A stretch of 64,000 nucleotides of DNA from Acidobacteriota bacterium (GCA_018268915.1 JAFDVQ010000004.1:62001-126000); one strand, 5' to 3'; shown: positions 17,826-26,485, counted from the stretch's first letter. Made by a program: numbers and translations. The notes: a model not told the origin generated them from the sequence alone.

Positions 17826-18359
17826 CTAGGCGGCATTTTCTTCTTCGTCGATCTCCGCCGGGCGCGAGACGGGAATTTCTGTTGGCCGGACTCGGACCCG
17901 ACGGCGGTCCTGCTTCTTCTTTGCGGCCTTCTTCGCTGCTGTCTTGCGCCGCCGGACCTCCGTTGCCGAATACATCGTCCCCCGGCACTTCCTGGCTCCG
18001 CAGTTGCAGGTAGCGTCGTCCTCGCCGCCGTCGTAGAGGCAATAGTCGTAGGTGATCTCTTCGCCGGGCTCTATCTTGCGGATGGCCTTGATCCAGACCC
18101 GTCCTTTGATCTCTTCCGTCTCACAGTTCGGGTCGCAGCTGTGATTGATGAACATGGCCATACAGTGGCCGTCGATGACCACCGAGCCGTCGCCGAGTCC
18201 AAAGAGATAGGTGATGGGAGACTCCTCGTTCGCGGCATCGGCTTCTTCTTTGCTCATGCGCGGACCGGTGTATTCGGCGACGCGCGAGCCTTTGCGAACG
18301 GGAGTTGTCGTATAGCAGCCGGCTGCGTGAATGGCCGAGGACCGAATGATGAGCGCCAT
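17826..18359 (-). CDS. SET domain-containing protein (putative lysine methyltransferase)
   Basis: A 177-aa protein. The SET fold is covered by GCYTTTPVRKGSRVAEYTG, FINHSCDPNC (the conserved NHSC active-site motif), EEITYDYCLYD and a post-SET-like cysteine cluster CNCGARKCRGT. These are the S-adenosylmethionine and lysine channel elements of protein lysine methyltransferases. Its C-terminal 45 residues are strongly basic (TAAKKAAKKKQDRRRVRVR), suggesting contact with nucleic acid or an acidic partner. The ATG at 18359 (MALIIRSS) begins at the domain. A TTG 42 bases upstream is possible and neither has a strong ribosome site. The target is unknown. SET proteins are common in eukaryotes and scattered in bacteria. 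Confidence 0.85.
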   Translation of the reverse strand: MALIIRSSAIHAAGCYTTTPVRKGSRVAEYTGPRMSKEEADAANEESPITYLFGLGDGSVVIDGHCMAMFINHSCDPNCETEEIKGRVWIKAIRKIEPGEEITYDYCLYDGGEDDATCNCGARKCRGTMYSATEVRRRKTAAKKAAKKKQDRRRVRVRPTEIPVSRPAEIDEEENAA

Positions 18360-18448
18360 AGGGAAGCTGTGATCCTGAGTAAGTTGAATTACGCTATGCA
18401 ACGCATCGTAACATTGAAGAGACTTAAGTGAACGGCAGAGTAATAAAA

Positions 18449-19159
18449 ATGAAACTGAGAACTCACATTGCGCTTCTGGTAGGATGCGGCCTTTTCACGG
18501 TCGTCGGCCTCGTTGCGCAGTCTGCGCCTCCATCTCAACAACAGAAGCCGCCAGCGCAGAAGCCGGCCGAGTCTAATCCATTCCCGGACGATACGACTAG
18601 TGTGCCTGTTGTTCCGACATCTGCGCAGCCGGCTGCGCCCCCGCCGTCGAGCGCTCCGGAAAACACCAGCGCAGAGACCACGACCCTCCTTAAAAATGAC
18701 AACGATCCCGTCCATAGCCCGGATGACATCGTAGAAAGCGATACAAGCGCGAGCGGGTTCAGTTCAAGCCTCGAGGGCAGCGGCGATGTGAACATTCCCG
18801 ACGAAGACCGGCCGGAAAAACATCGGCGATCGCAGCAGCAGCCTGCTGCCCACCAAGTGACCGCGAAAGAAAACGAAGACGTTGGGGAGTTTGAACTAGG
18901 CCGGAAGAACTTCAGAGCCGCACTATCGCGTTTCGAGTCTGCGCTCGTGACTGACTCCGAAAACCCTGATGTCTACTGGGGAATCGCAGAGGCTCAACGC
19001 GGATTGAGAAATTATGCTGAAGCCAAGGCCAACTACCAGAAGGTGGTCGACTACGACGATCCTGAAAGCAAGCACTCGAAAGAGGCGAAGAAGCTTTTGA
19101 AGAGCCCGCAGCTGGCGAATGCTCCCGCGGTTTCGGCGAGTCAGACCGTGCCGCAATAG
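18449..19159 (+). CDS. Exported TPR-like protein, function unknown
   Basis: A 236-aa protein with a signal peptide (MKLRTHIALLVGCGLFTVVG). A disordered Pro/Ser/Thr-rich region runs to about residue 130. The C-terminal TPR-like pair has NFRAALSRFESALVTD and NYAEAKANYQKVVDYDD. TPR repeats usually mediate protein contacts, here probably in the periplasm. The ATG at 18449 was chosen because it begins the signal peptide. A GTG at 18428 with a GAAGAGA element upstream is an alternative that adds seven residues. It is divergent from the SET gene. Confidence 0.7.
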   Translation: MKLRTHIALLVGCGLFTVVGLVAQSAPPSQQQKPPAQKPAESNPFPDDTTSVPVVPTSAQPAAPPPSSAPENTSAETTTLLKNDNDPVHSPDDIVESDTSASGFSSSLEGSGDVNIPDEDRPEKHRRSQQQPAAHQVTAKENEDVGEFELGRKNFRAALSRFESALVTDSENPDVYWGIAEAQRGLRNYAEAKANYQKVVDYDDPESKHSKEAKKLLKSPQLANAPAVSASQTVPQ

Positions 19160-19227
19160 TTAAATTTGAAGAACGTCAACTTCCCCAAAAAACCGTTAGA
19201 TTCGCGAACCTGAACTTCCCCAAAAAC

Positions 19228-19283
19228 GTGTCATTCCGACCGACCCGGAACGAAGTGCAGGGGAGCGGAGGAACCTGAAGTTG
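19228..19283 (+). repeat. Left inverted repeat bounding the GIY-YIG gene
   Basis: A 56-base sequence. It starts GTGTCATTCCGACCGAC and ends GGAGGAACCTGAAGTTG. The same two blocks occur in reverse orientation at 19715-19758. Two direct copies of ACTTCCCCAAAAA lie just to its left (starting near 19179 and 19214). Confidence 0.8.
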
Positions 19284-19362
19284 CCTTTCGTCAATATCTC
19301 TGGCGTTACAGCACTGATTTCCATCACAGCAGGTCTCACACCGGAATGAGTAGTATGCGTTG

Positions 19363-19755
19363 GTGATCGAACGACTCTATTGGACATATATCGTTGCCAG
19401 TCGCAGTAGGACGATCTATATCGGGGTTACTGGCGACCTTCGAAGGAGAGTCTTCCAGCACAAATGGAAAGAATTTGAGGGGTTCAGCGCCAAATACAAC
19501 TGCGATCGACTCGTCTGGTTTGAACTGCACGATGAGGTTTCCAAGGCGATTGCAAGAGAAACTCAACTCAAGAAGTGGAATCGAGCGAAAAAGATCACGT
19601 TAATAGAGCGAATGAATCCTGGTTGGAGTGATCTGAGCAGGGACTGGTTTGAATATGAACCCGCAGATTACAAACGGTCGCTGGACCAGTTCGAGCCGCC
19701 GAAACGCCGAACAGCAACTTCAGGTTCCTCCACTCCCGCTGGTCGGTCGGAATGA
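19363..19755 (+). CDS. GIY-YIG domain protein within an inverted-repeat cassette
   Basis: A 130-aa protein of the small UvrC-like GIY-YIG nuclease family. The variant GIY-YIG motif is WTYIVASRSRTIYIGVT, followed by the Arg motif DLRRRVFQHK. The metal-binding Glu lies in ARETQLKKWNRAKK. The C-terminal part is polar. It has a GTG start (19363); a TTG one codon upstream is equally open. Neither has a strong ribosome site. The last thirteen codons and the TGA stop lie inside the right-hand inverted repeat, so the C-terminus (ATSGSSTPAGRSE) is encoded by repeat DNA. Such genes recur beside dispersed repeats in several phyla. A role in repeat mobility is inference. Confidence 0.85.
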   Translation: MIERLYWTYIVASRSRTIYIGVTGDLRRRVFQHKWKEFEGFSAKYNCDRLVWFELHDEVSKAIARETQLKKWNRAKKITLIERMNPGWSDLSRDWFEYEPADYKRSLDQFEPPKRRTATSGSSTPAGRSE

Positions 19756-19758
19756 CAC
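19715..19758 (-). repeat. Right inverted repeat bounding the GIY-YIG gene
   Basis: A 44-base sequence. Its reverse complement begins GTGTCATTCCGACCGAC and ends GTGGAGGAACCTGAAGTTG, matching both ends of the repeat at 19228-19283 but with about 12 bases fewer in the middle. It contains the 3' end and stop codon of the GIY-YIG gene. Confidence 0.8.
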
Positions 19759-19792
19759 CTATTTGCAAGGAAATGCCGAAACGTGAATCTCC

Positions 19793-20704
19793 TCAGAATC
19801 CTGCCCAGCGCAGATAAGCATCGATAATCGGCTGCCCCCAGAGAGCGCTGACGATTCCGCCAACACACAAGAAAGTTCCAAGGGGCAGCTTCGCAGCAAG
19901 CCAAGTTTCGGAATCACGCCGGGCTGCTGGAACAGCGAGAGCAACCAGCGCGAAGAAAGCCCCCATCACTACTCCAATTCCAAATGAGAGCAATGCTCCG
20001 GACAATCCCAGCCATGCTCCAAGCATCGCCATCAGCTTCGCGTCGCCGAGGCCGATTCCTTCACGCCGACGGATCAGCCAATACACCCAGCGGATGAGCA
20101 GGATGAGGCCTGCTGACGCGAGCGCGGGGATGCTCACTGCAAGCAGACTTACCGCAATTGTGCCGGGCAAGCCGATCGAGGAACCTTCAGCGATCCAGTC
20201 TGCGAGAACTAAATGTGCGCAGTTGAGCGATATTCCGAGGCCGATTCCAGTGAGTGTGATCCAGTTCGGAAGCCACAGGTGCTCGGCATCAAGCACCCCA
20301 AGTGCGATGAGGGCCCAATACAGAATCAACCGCCCAAGAGCGATATCCAGTCCGCTGGTGTAGAGGAATACGAGGGGTCCTTCGGTCAGAGAGACGTCAG
20401 GTGAAAATACTGCGGGCAAAACGCGCCAGGTGGTGAGAGCCCACAGCAGGCCAACTGCCAACTCCACAGCCGTGTAGCGCCAGCCGATTCCCGCCTTGCA
20501 CGTTCTACATCGCCCGCGCAGCGCAATCCAGCTCAAGACGGGCAGATTCTCCCAGCAGGCCAGCGTTCTGCCGCAGCTGCGGCAATGGGAGCGTGGGCGG
20601 ACCACGCTCTCGCCCTGTGGCCACCGGCTCAGGCACACATTCAGGAAGCTGCCGAATGCAAGACCTAGCAGCCCCGCCAGAATTGTGCCGTAAATGCGAA
20701 TCAT
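19793..20704 (-). CDS. pilD: Prepilin peptidase / N-methyltransferase (A24 family)
   Basis: A 303-aa polytopic membrane protein. The N-terminal segment has the FGSFLNV motif and two CxxC pairs (CRSCGRTLA and CRTCKAGIGW) of the methyltransferase domain. The aspartic protease residues are in GVLDAEHLWLP and the GLGDAKLMAMLGAW motif. It cleaves and N-methylates type IV pilin or pseudopilin precursors at the inner membrane. About eight helices are visible. There are no pilus genes in the window. It reads leftward and converges with the GIY-YIG cassette. Confidence 0.92.
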   Translation of the reverse strand: MIRIYGTILAGLLGLAFGSFLNVCLSRWPQGESVVRPRSHCRSCGRTLACWENLPVLSWIALRGRCRTCKAGIGWRYTAVELAVGLLWALTTWRVLPAVFSPDVSLTEGPLVFLYTSGLDIALGRLILYWALIALGVLDAEHLWLPNWITLTGIGLGISLNCAHLVLADWIAEGSSIGLPGTIAVSLLAVSIPALASAGLILLIRWVYWLIRRREGIGLGDAKLMAMLGAWLGLSGALLSFGIGVVMGAFFALVALAVPAARRDSETWLAAKLPLGTFLCVGGIVSALWGQPIIDAYLRWAGF

Positions 20705-20881
20705 GAAAAGTTCACCGGGAAGGTCGAGTATACGGCCAGCATGCTTGCTCAGAGGAATTCAAGCGCCTCACTCATCTTCCACTTGCACGACTGAGCATTA
20801 GCAGAAACAATGAATGCCGTTATCAGTCTGGACGAGCGTACGTCTTGAATCGCTCCCTCCCAAAAACGAGGTCATAGAACA

Positions 20882-21973
20882 ATGAGACGTCTATCGCTCG
20901 CAACCTCAGCAATTGTTGCCATAGCTTTCGGCCTTCTTCTGTTAGGCGCTACCAGTCAGGAAGGGAATCAGGAGAGCGCTCCGCTTGAATCCACACAGGT
21001 CAACATTGAACGTCGCGACCCGGCAATCGACAAGATCGTGCCTAAGGACGCCAAGCTCGAGCGCATAGCCTCAGGCTTCAAGTGGGTTGAAGGTCCCATC
21101 TGGCTGAAGGGTTCTCTTTACTTCGCCGAAATTCCAAGCGACAGCATTCGCAAGTGGACCCCCGGTAATGACCAGGTCAGTATGTTCATCACCCCCAGCG
21201 GATATGAGGGTCATACGCCCTATGGAGGCCCTGAGCCAGGCTCAAATGGCATGACCGCCGATGTACATGGACGCCTCACCGTGGCGGGCCACGCAAAACG
21301 CGTCATCTATCGCCTAGAAGACCTGACTCCCGAATCGCAGCTCACGATCCTCGCCAGTACCTACAAGGGCAAAAAACTCAACAGCCCCAACGACCTCGTC
21401 TATCGCTCGGATGGCTCGCTCTACTTTACCGATCCTCCGTATGGCCTGCGCACTCAATCCGATCAAGATCCGCAGAAGCAGCTGAATGTCAACGGGGTCT
21501 ACCGCATTCCAAACGCATTGAGCCAGCCCTTGGGTGCGAAGCCCCGAAGAGCCGATCTTCAGCTGCTCGTCTCGGACCTCACTCGTCCCAACGGCATTGT
21601 CTTCTCGCCCGACGAAAAGTATCTCTACGTCAACAACTCGGAGCCGAAGAAGATCTGGATGCGCTATCGCGTTCAGCCCGACGGCAGCCTCACAGAGGCG
21701 AAGCTCTTTTACGATGCTACGAACGACCAACGCCCGGGTTCTCCCGATGGGATGAAGGTGGACATAAACGGAAATCTGTACAGCACCGGTCCCGGCGGGG
21801 TCTGGATCTTCTCTCCGGAGGGCAAACCACTGGGCATCATTCTGCTGTCAGAGAAGTCTGCCAATGTCGCATGGGGTGGAACCGATCGAAGGACCTTGTA
21901 CATCACGGCCAGCAGCAGTATCTACCGCGTGCGTCTCAGCATTCCTGGCGCTCCCCTGGTGCGAAACAAGTAG
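20882..21973 (+). CDS. Exported SMP-30/gluconolactonase-family protein
   Basis: A 363-aa protein with a hydrophobic N-terminal signal. Its beta-propeller has the SMP-30 metal-site motifs: Glu in WVEGPIW, Asn in NSPNDLVYRSDG, Asn in TRPNGIVFSPDE and Asp in GSPDGMKVDINGN. Family members hydrolyse sugar lactones such as gluconolactone in a Ca2+- or Zn2+-dependent way. The signal suggests it acts in the periplasm. The ATG at 20882 is the first base of the visible signal peptide. It is followed by mazG after 60 bases; co-transcription is possible but not shown. Confidence 0.85.
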   Translation: MRRLSLATSAIVAIAFGLLLLGATSQEGNQESAPLESTQVNIERRDPAIDKIVPKDAKLERIASGFKWVEGPIWLKGSLYFAEIPSDSIRKWTPGNDQVSMFITPSGYEGHTPYGGPEPGSNGMTADVHGRLTVAGHAKRVIYRLEDLTPESQLTILASTYKGKKLNSPNDLVYRSDGSLYFTDPPYGLRTQSDQDPQKQLNVNGVYRIPNALSQPLGAKPRRADLQLLVSDLTRPNGIVFSPDEKYLYVNNSEPKKIWMRYRVQPDGSLTEAKLFYDATNDQRPGSPDGMKVDINGNLYSTGPGGVWIFSPEGKPLGIILLSEKSANVAWGGTDRRTLYITASSSIYRVRLSIPGAPLVRNK

Positions 21974-22033
21974 TTGAATTTGGGTCCGCGACGCCGGCAT
22001 GTCGATGAAGTCGTCACGTTAGAATGAAGGCAC

Positions 22034-22996
22034 ATGGGCTTCCCGCCAGCCAGTCCAATGCCGAATAAGTCGCCAGACGATTTGTTGACTGATCCGAAGC
22101 GGGCCGCGGCCCTTTTCGAAGAGTCGGCGGCCATCATGGCGCGATTGCGTGCTCCCGGCGGCTGCCCGTGGGACCGCGAACAGACCTTCGACACCATTCG
22201 CAAGTACACGCTGGAAGAAGCATACGAGGTCTTCGACGCTATCGAGCGTCGCGACTTCCCGCACCTGGCTGAAGAACTGGGCGATCTCATGCTGCAGGTT
22301 CTCTTCTACGCCGAGATGGCGGCGAATGAAGGTCACTTCACGATTTCCGACGTTCTGGGTCATCTCAATCGCAAGCTGATCCGCCGCCACCCTCATGTTT
22401 TCGGAGAGGAAGCCTCCCGCGCAGCAGGAAATGAAGCTGTGGTGGACGCGGCAGTTGAAGGATCAGCCACAAAGGTGCTGCGCAATTGGGAAGAGATCAA
22501 AGCGGCCGAGAAGGCCGCTAAGCTGTCAGAGACCGAAGGCATACAATCACGCCTCGATTCCGTCCAGCGCGCGATGCCTGCCCTGGCAGAGGCCGCCAAG
22601 CTCGGGTCAAAAGCTGCAAAATCGGGATTCGACTGGCCCCACTGGAGAGACCTGCTCCCGAAGCTCACTGAGGAAACTGCCGAACTCGAAGCTGAAGCCG
22701 CCCTTGTTGAGGAATCCAAAGATCCGGCGCACCAAGCACGCGTAGAAGCAGAACTTGGCGATCTGCTCTTTACGGTCGTCAATCTCGGTCGCCATCTCAA
22801 CGTCGACGCGGAGATGGCGCTCCGTGGGTGCAATCTGCGTTTTCGCCAGCGCTTCAGCAAAATGGAAGAGCTTTCCGAGCGTCCTCTCGAGAAGCTTGGT
22901 GCAGACGAGCTCGAAGATCTCTGGACGAAAGCTAAACGAGCTCTCGCGAATGACGGCGTCTCCGCTGCAATCACCTCGTCTCCGGAGTCCAGATGA
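22034..22996 (+). CDS. mazG: Nucleoside triphosphate pyrophosphohydrolase MazG
   Basis: A 320-aa protein with the two MazG domains. The first starts PGGCPWDREQTF and has the metal-binding helices EEAYEVFDAIERRDF and AEELGDLMLQV. The second has EETAELEAEAALVEE and EAELGDLLFTVVNL. MazG hydrolyses NTPs to NMP and pyrophosphate and helps clear abnormal nucleotides or lower alarmone levels. It is slightly longer than the usual 260-280 aa because of N- and C-terminal extensions. The ATG has a GAAGG site five bases upstream. Its stop overlaps the start of the GNAT gene (ATGA). Confidence 0.94.
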   Translation: MGFPPASPMPNKSPDDLLTDPKRAAALFEESAAIMARLRAPGGCPWDREQTFDTIRKYTLEEAYEVFDAIERRDFPHLAEELGDLMLQVLFYAEMAANEGHFTISDVLGHLNRKLIRRHPHVFGEEASRAAGNEAVVDAAVEGSATKVLRNWEEIKAAEKAAKLSETEGIQSRLDSVQRAMPALAEAAKLGSKAAKSGFDWPHWRDLLPKLTEETAELEAEAALVEESKDPAHQARVEAELGDLLFTVVNLGRHLNVDAEMALRGCNLRFRQRFSKMEELSERPLEKLGADELEDLWTKAKRALANDGVSAAITSSPESR

Positions 22997-23799
22997 TCCT
23001 CATCCGCTCCTGTTCTGGACACGACGAACTTGAAGCGTGCGTGCAGCTCCAGATTGAGACATGGGGCTACGACGAAACCGACGTCATCCCTCGCAAAGCC
23101 TTTCTTGTCTCGCAGAAGATCGGTGGCCAAGTCATCGGTGCATTCGACACAGACCTTCCCGGCGCGGGTTCAAATGGTGCGCCGGAATCAATGGTTGGTT
23201 TCGCCGTCTCTTTTCCGGGCGTGAAGACTGGTGTCCACTCCGGAAATGGAAGGCCGCAGCCTTACCTTCATTCCCACATGCTTGCTGTACTCGAAAGCTA
23301 TCGTGATCGCGGTGTTGGCGCGCAACTCAAGCTGGAGCAAAGGCGCGAGGCACTTTCACGCGGGATCCGCGTCATGGAGTGGACCTTCGATCCGCTCGAA
23401 ATCAAGAATGCGCATCTGAACATCTACAAGCTGGGGGCGGTCGTTCGTTCATATTTAGTGAATTTCTATGGTGTATCCTCATCTCGACTGCAGGGTGGGC
23501 TGCCGACCGATCGCCTTGTCGCCGAGTGGTACCTCGACTCAGACCGGGTCAAGCAGGCGCTCAAAGGCAAAAACCCTCCCGAGCAGCAAATCGAAGAACG
23601 CATCGAAGTTCCAGCCTCCATCTACAAGTGGAAGGCTTCTTCCCAGGACCGCGACAGAGCATTGGCACTGCAGGCTGAGAATCGCCGCAGGTTTCAGGAT
23701 TCATTTTCCAGAGGTTTGGCAGTCGTCGCCTTCAATCGGGACGCACAAGGGAACGGGGTCTTTGAACTCGGGCATTGGCCGCAACCGGAAATCACTTAA
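22993..23799 (+). CDS. GNAT-superfamily acyltransferase (COG3375 type)
   Basis: A 268-aa protein with the acyl-CoA-binding signature ESYRDRGVGAQLKLEQR and substrate-pocket segments MEWTFDPLEIKNAHLNIYKLG and YLVNFYG. It resembles the COG3375 predicted acyltransferases that sit next to N-succinylamino acid racemase genes. In characterised systems of that type the acyltransferase succinylates D-amino acids. Here it is coupled to mazG by a four-base overlap and lies 48 bases before menC. A succinyltransferase role is inferred from the neighbour. Confidence 0.8.
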   Translation: MILIRSCSGHDELEACVQLQIETWGYDETDVIPRKAFLVSQKIGGQVIGAFDTDLPGAGSNGAPESMVGFAVSFPGVKTGVHSGNGRPQPYLHSHMLAVLESYRDRGVGAQLKLEQRREALSRGIRVMEWTFDPLEIKNAHLNIYKLGAVVRSYLVNFYGVSSSRLQGGLPTDRLVAEWYLDSDRVKQALKGKNPPEQQIEERIEVPASIYKWKASSQDRDRALALQAENRRRFQDSFSRGLAVVAFNRDAQGNGVFELGHWPQPEIT

Positions 23800-23847
23800 A
23801 TCACACGCATCTTCATCGGCTTCAACCCCTGAAGGAACGGTATCAGT

Positions 23848-24978
23848 ATGAGAATCGACAGCATCCTCCTCCGCGAAGTGCACATGCCGCTGGTGCGCCC
23901 GTTTCAGACAAGCTTTGGGATCACCCGGAATCGAAGGATATTGCTCGTCGAGATCAGGTCGGAGGGGCTCATTGGATGGGGCGAGTGCACCGCTGGCGAA
24001 CGGCCGCATTTTTCGAGTGAGTCAACGGATACCGCGTGGCAAGTGATCGTCGACGAGCTTGGTCCGATACTTGCCGGAGCTCATCCGGAGCACGGCGGAA
24101 GCTGCCCGAAGCTCTTCGACATCGTTCGCGGACATCCGATGGCTAAGGCAGCGCTTGAGAATGCGATCTGGGATATCGAAGCACAACGCGAAGGCCTTCC
24201 ACTTTCAAAACTCATCGGCGGCGTTCGCGAAAAGATTCCATGCGGTGTCTCACTGGGGATTCAAAAGTCCATTCCTGATTTGATGGACATCATCGAAAGG
24301 GAATTAGCGGCCGGCTATCAGCGAATCAAGCTCAAGTGCAAGCCGGGTTGGGACATAGAGGTCTTCGAGAAGGTTCGCAGCCAGTGGCCAGATATTCTGC
24401 TGTCGTGCGATGCCAACTCCGCCTACAAGCTTCGTGACGGAGACCACCTGGCCAGCTTCGATCAATTTGACTTGCTCATGGTTGAGCAGCCATTGTGGCA
24501 CGACGACTTCTACTACCACTCGATGCTGCAGAAGCGTTTGACGACGCCCATCTGCCTCGACGAGTCAATTCGCAATCGGCGCGACGCGCTCGCTGCCATC
24601 GAGATGGAATCCTGCCGAATCATCAACATCAAGCTTGGTCGCGTCGGCGGATTCTCTGAGGCCATTGCTGTTCACAACGCAGCCCAGGAGAAGGGAATTC
24701 CCGTCTGGTGCGGCGGCATGCTTGAAGCCGGTATCGGACGTTCGCACAACATAGCCCTCTCTACTCTCGAGAATTTCCGACTCCCCGGTGACGTATCCGC
24801 TTCGGCCCGCTACTGGACCGAGGACATCATCGAACCTGAAGTCACGGTGACCTCCGAAGGCGAAATCATCATTCCTGAGTCTCCGGGGCGAGGCTACGAG
24901 GTGCGGACCGATCTTGTCGACAAGCTCACCGTCCGCAAAGAAGAGATCCGGGCGCTGGAACTTGTCGGCCGAAACTGA
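23848..24978 (+). CDS. menC: o-Succinylbenzoate synthase / N-succinylamino acid racemase
   Basis: A 376-aa enolase-superfamily protein. The catalytic KxK motif is K161/K163 in QRIKLKCKPGWD. Metal ligands are D188, E213 and D238, and the opposite-face base is K262 in INIKLGRVGG. This is the OSBS/NSAR subgroup that either dehydrates SHCHC to o-succinylbenzoate in menaquinone synthesis or racemises N-succinylamino acids. No other men gene lies in the window. A COG3375 acyltransferase is immediately upstream and a second GNAT gene is immediately downstream, a context that favours the racemase role. Both activities may coexist, as in several family members. Confidence 0.88.
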   Translation: MRIDSILLREVHMPLVRPFQTSFGITRNRRILLVEIRSEGLIGWGECTAGERPHFSSESTDTAWQVIVDELGPILAGAHPEHGGSCPKLFDIVRGHPMAKAALENAIWDIEAQREGLPLSKLIGGVREKIPCGVSLGIQKSIPDLMDIIERELAAGYQRIKLKCKPGWDIEVFEKVRSQWPDILLSCDANSAYKLRDGDHLASFDQFDLLMVEQPLWHDDFYYHSMLQKRLTTPICLDESIRNRRDALAAIEMESCRIINIKLGRVGGFSEAIAVHNAAQEKGIPVWCGGMLEAGIGRSHNIALSTLENFRLPGDVSASARYWTEDIIEPEVTVTSEGEIIIPESPGRGYEVRTDLVDKLTVRKEEIRALELVGRN

Positions 24979-24990
24979 CGTCAAAGACTG

Positions 24991-25494
24991 ATGCACACCC
25001 TGAACATCGAAGAAGCCGTCGATGCCTTGCGCCTGCTCGACTTGCGTCACGGCGACCTGGAGTTGAGGCTATCCGACTACTCTGTGCATTCTTTTCATCG
25101 AGTTCCCACCTACTCTTTCAAGATGTTCAGCGAGAGCTCCGCACAGGAACTCGGGCAGATCAACCTGCGTATCGGAGCAACCCAGCATCTTGAGCAGTAC
25201 GCGGGCCACATAGGCTATGGCGTCGATCGAGCCCACCGCGGACATCACTATGCAGCACGTTCCGTAGCGTTGCTTCTCCCACTTGCCCGGCGGCACGGCA
25301 TTGATCCGGTATGGATCACCTGCGATCCTGAGAACGTCGCCTCACGCCGCAGCCTCGAGATTGCAGGCGCGGAGTTTGTGGAGATCGTCGATGTACCTCC
25401 GACGTGCGGCATCCGCAAGTTTGGCGGCAAGCTGCACAAGTGCCGGTACAGGATCCGCTCCACGCCGGGAACTTCCAATTCTCGTCTCGCGTAG
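24991..25494 (+). CDS. GNAT-family N-acetyltransferase
   Basis: A 167-aa protein. The acetyl-CoA motif is GYGVDRAHRGHHYAARSV, the later core strand is DPVWITCDPEN and the terminal motif is ASRRSLEIAGAEFVEIVDVP. This RimJ-like GNAT pattern suggests acylation of an amine on a protein, amino acid or small molecule. It starts 13 bases after menC and so is probably in the same operon. The ribosome site is weak, which is consistent with translational coupling. Confidence 0.82.
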   Translation: MHTLNIEEAVDALRLLDLRHGDLELRLSDYSVHSFHRVPTYSFKMFSESSAQELGQINLRIGATQHLEQYAGHIGYGVDRAHRGHHYAARSVALLLPLARRHGIDPVWITCDPENVASRRSLEIAGAEFVEIVDVPPTCGIRKFGGKLHKCRYRIRSTPGTSNSRLA

Positions 25495-25588
25495 TCAAAG
25501 AGGACGGAGCAACTTCGTCCCCCGTATCGCGTCTCAATCACGAGAGGCGGACTGCTCACAGAGTGAAGCTCCGCCGGAGGTTCAATTC

Positions 25589-26485
25589 GTGACTCCCCAG
25601 GAAGAGCAGCTCCTTAATGCCCTTATCGATCGCTTAAACCAGACACAACTCCAGGAAAAAGACCCCGACGCTGAAGCCCTACTGAACCAGCGCCTTGCTG
25701 GAAACCCTGACGCGATCTATATGCTTGCGCAGACGGTTCTCGTGCAGAACATCGCTCTGGATCAGGCGAAAGCGCAGATCAGCCAACTCCAGCAGCAACA
25801 GCGTCCCCAGCCAGCTCACACCACAAGTTTCCTCGGTCGTCTACTTGGCGAGAAGGATGAACCGACCTACGTTCCGCCGCCACAGCAGCAAGTTCCCGGC
25901 CCGGGATACCAGCAAGTTCCGCCGCAATACAACCCTCCTCCGCAGTATGGAGCGCCACAATATCAGCAGATTCCGTATGCGCCTGCGGGCCAGCCCAGCT
26001 TTCTGAGGGGCGCCTTTCAAACCGCTGCAGGAGTTGCTGCGGGCGCGCTGGCCTTCGAGACGATTGAGTCCATGTTCCACGGATTTGGGCATGGCGGTTA
26101 TGGCTGGGGTGGTCCGGGATTTGGAGGAGGCTTTGGAGAACGTCCCGTAGAGGTCATCAACAACAACTACTATGACGAGCCCGGCCGCGGGGCTGAGCAC
26201 TCCGAGCATCATGGCCTCAATGATGGGGGATACGATCCTCGCAACAACGATCCCAACGACAATCTGCGCGGATTCGACAATCAGAACGCGAACTTCAACA
26301 GCGATTCGGGTGGGAACGCTGCGAACGATGTGTCTGCGTTTGCCGACCAAGCGAGCTTCGAAGACCAGTCCGGCCTGGACCAGGGCCTTGACGATCAAAA
26401 CCTCGACGATGGGTCGAATTTTGATGACTCCGGCAACTTCGATGACGGCGGCGGAAGCATGGACGACGACGGAGACGGGTTTTAG
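25589..26485 (+). CDS. DUF2076-family protein with low-complexity Asn/Asp-rich tail
   Basis: A 298-aa protein. Residues 1-75 form the conserved DUF2076 helical start (TPQEEQLLNALIDRLNQTQ). A Pro/Gln/Tyr-rich tract follows, then a hydrophobic segment (QTAAGVAAGALAFETIESMF) and a Gly-rich part with WGGPGFGGGF. The last 110 residues are rich in Asn and Asp (repeats such as NPNDNLRGFDNQNANFN and DDQNLDDGSNFDDSGNF). The GTG at 25589 has a GGAGG site eight bases upstream and starts exactly at the domain, so a longer upstream frame was dropped. Function is unknown. The family is often called a periplasmic ligand-binding sensor protein, on weak grounds. Confidence 0.82.
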   Translation: MTPQEEQLLNALIDRLNQTQLQEKDPDAEALLNQRLAGNPDAIYMLAQTVLVQNIALDQAKAQISQLQQQQRPQPAHTTSFLGRLLGEKDEPTYVPPPQQQVPGPGYQQVPPQYNPPPQYGAPQYQQIPYAPAGQPSFLRGAFQTAAGVAAGALAFETIESMFHGFGHGGYGWGGPGFGGGFGERPVEVINNNYYDEPGRGAEHSEHHGLNDGGYDPRNNDPNDNLRGFDNQNANFNSDSGGNAANDVSAFADQASFEDQSGLDQGLDDQNLDDGSNFDDSGNFDDGGGSMDDDGDGF

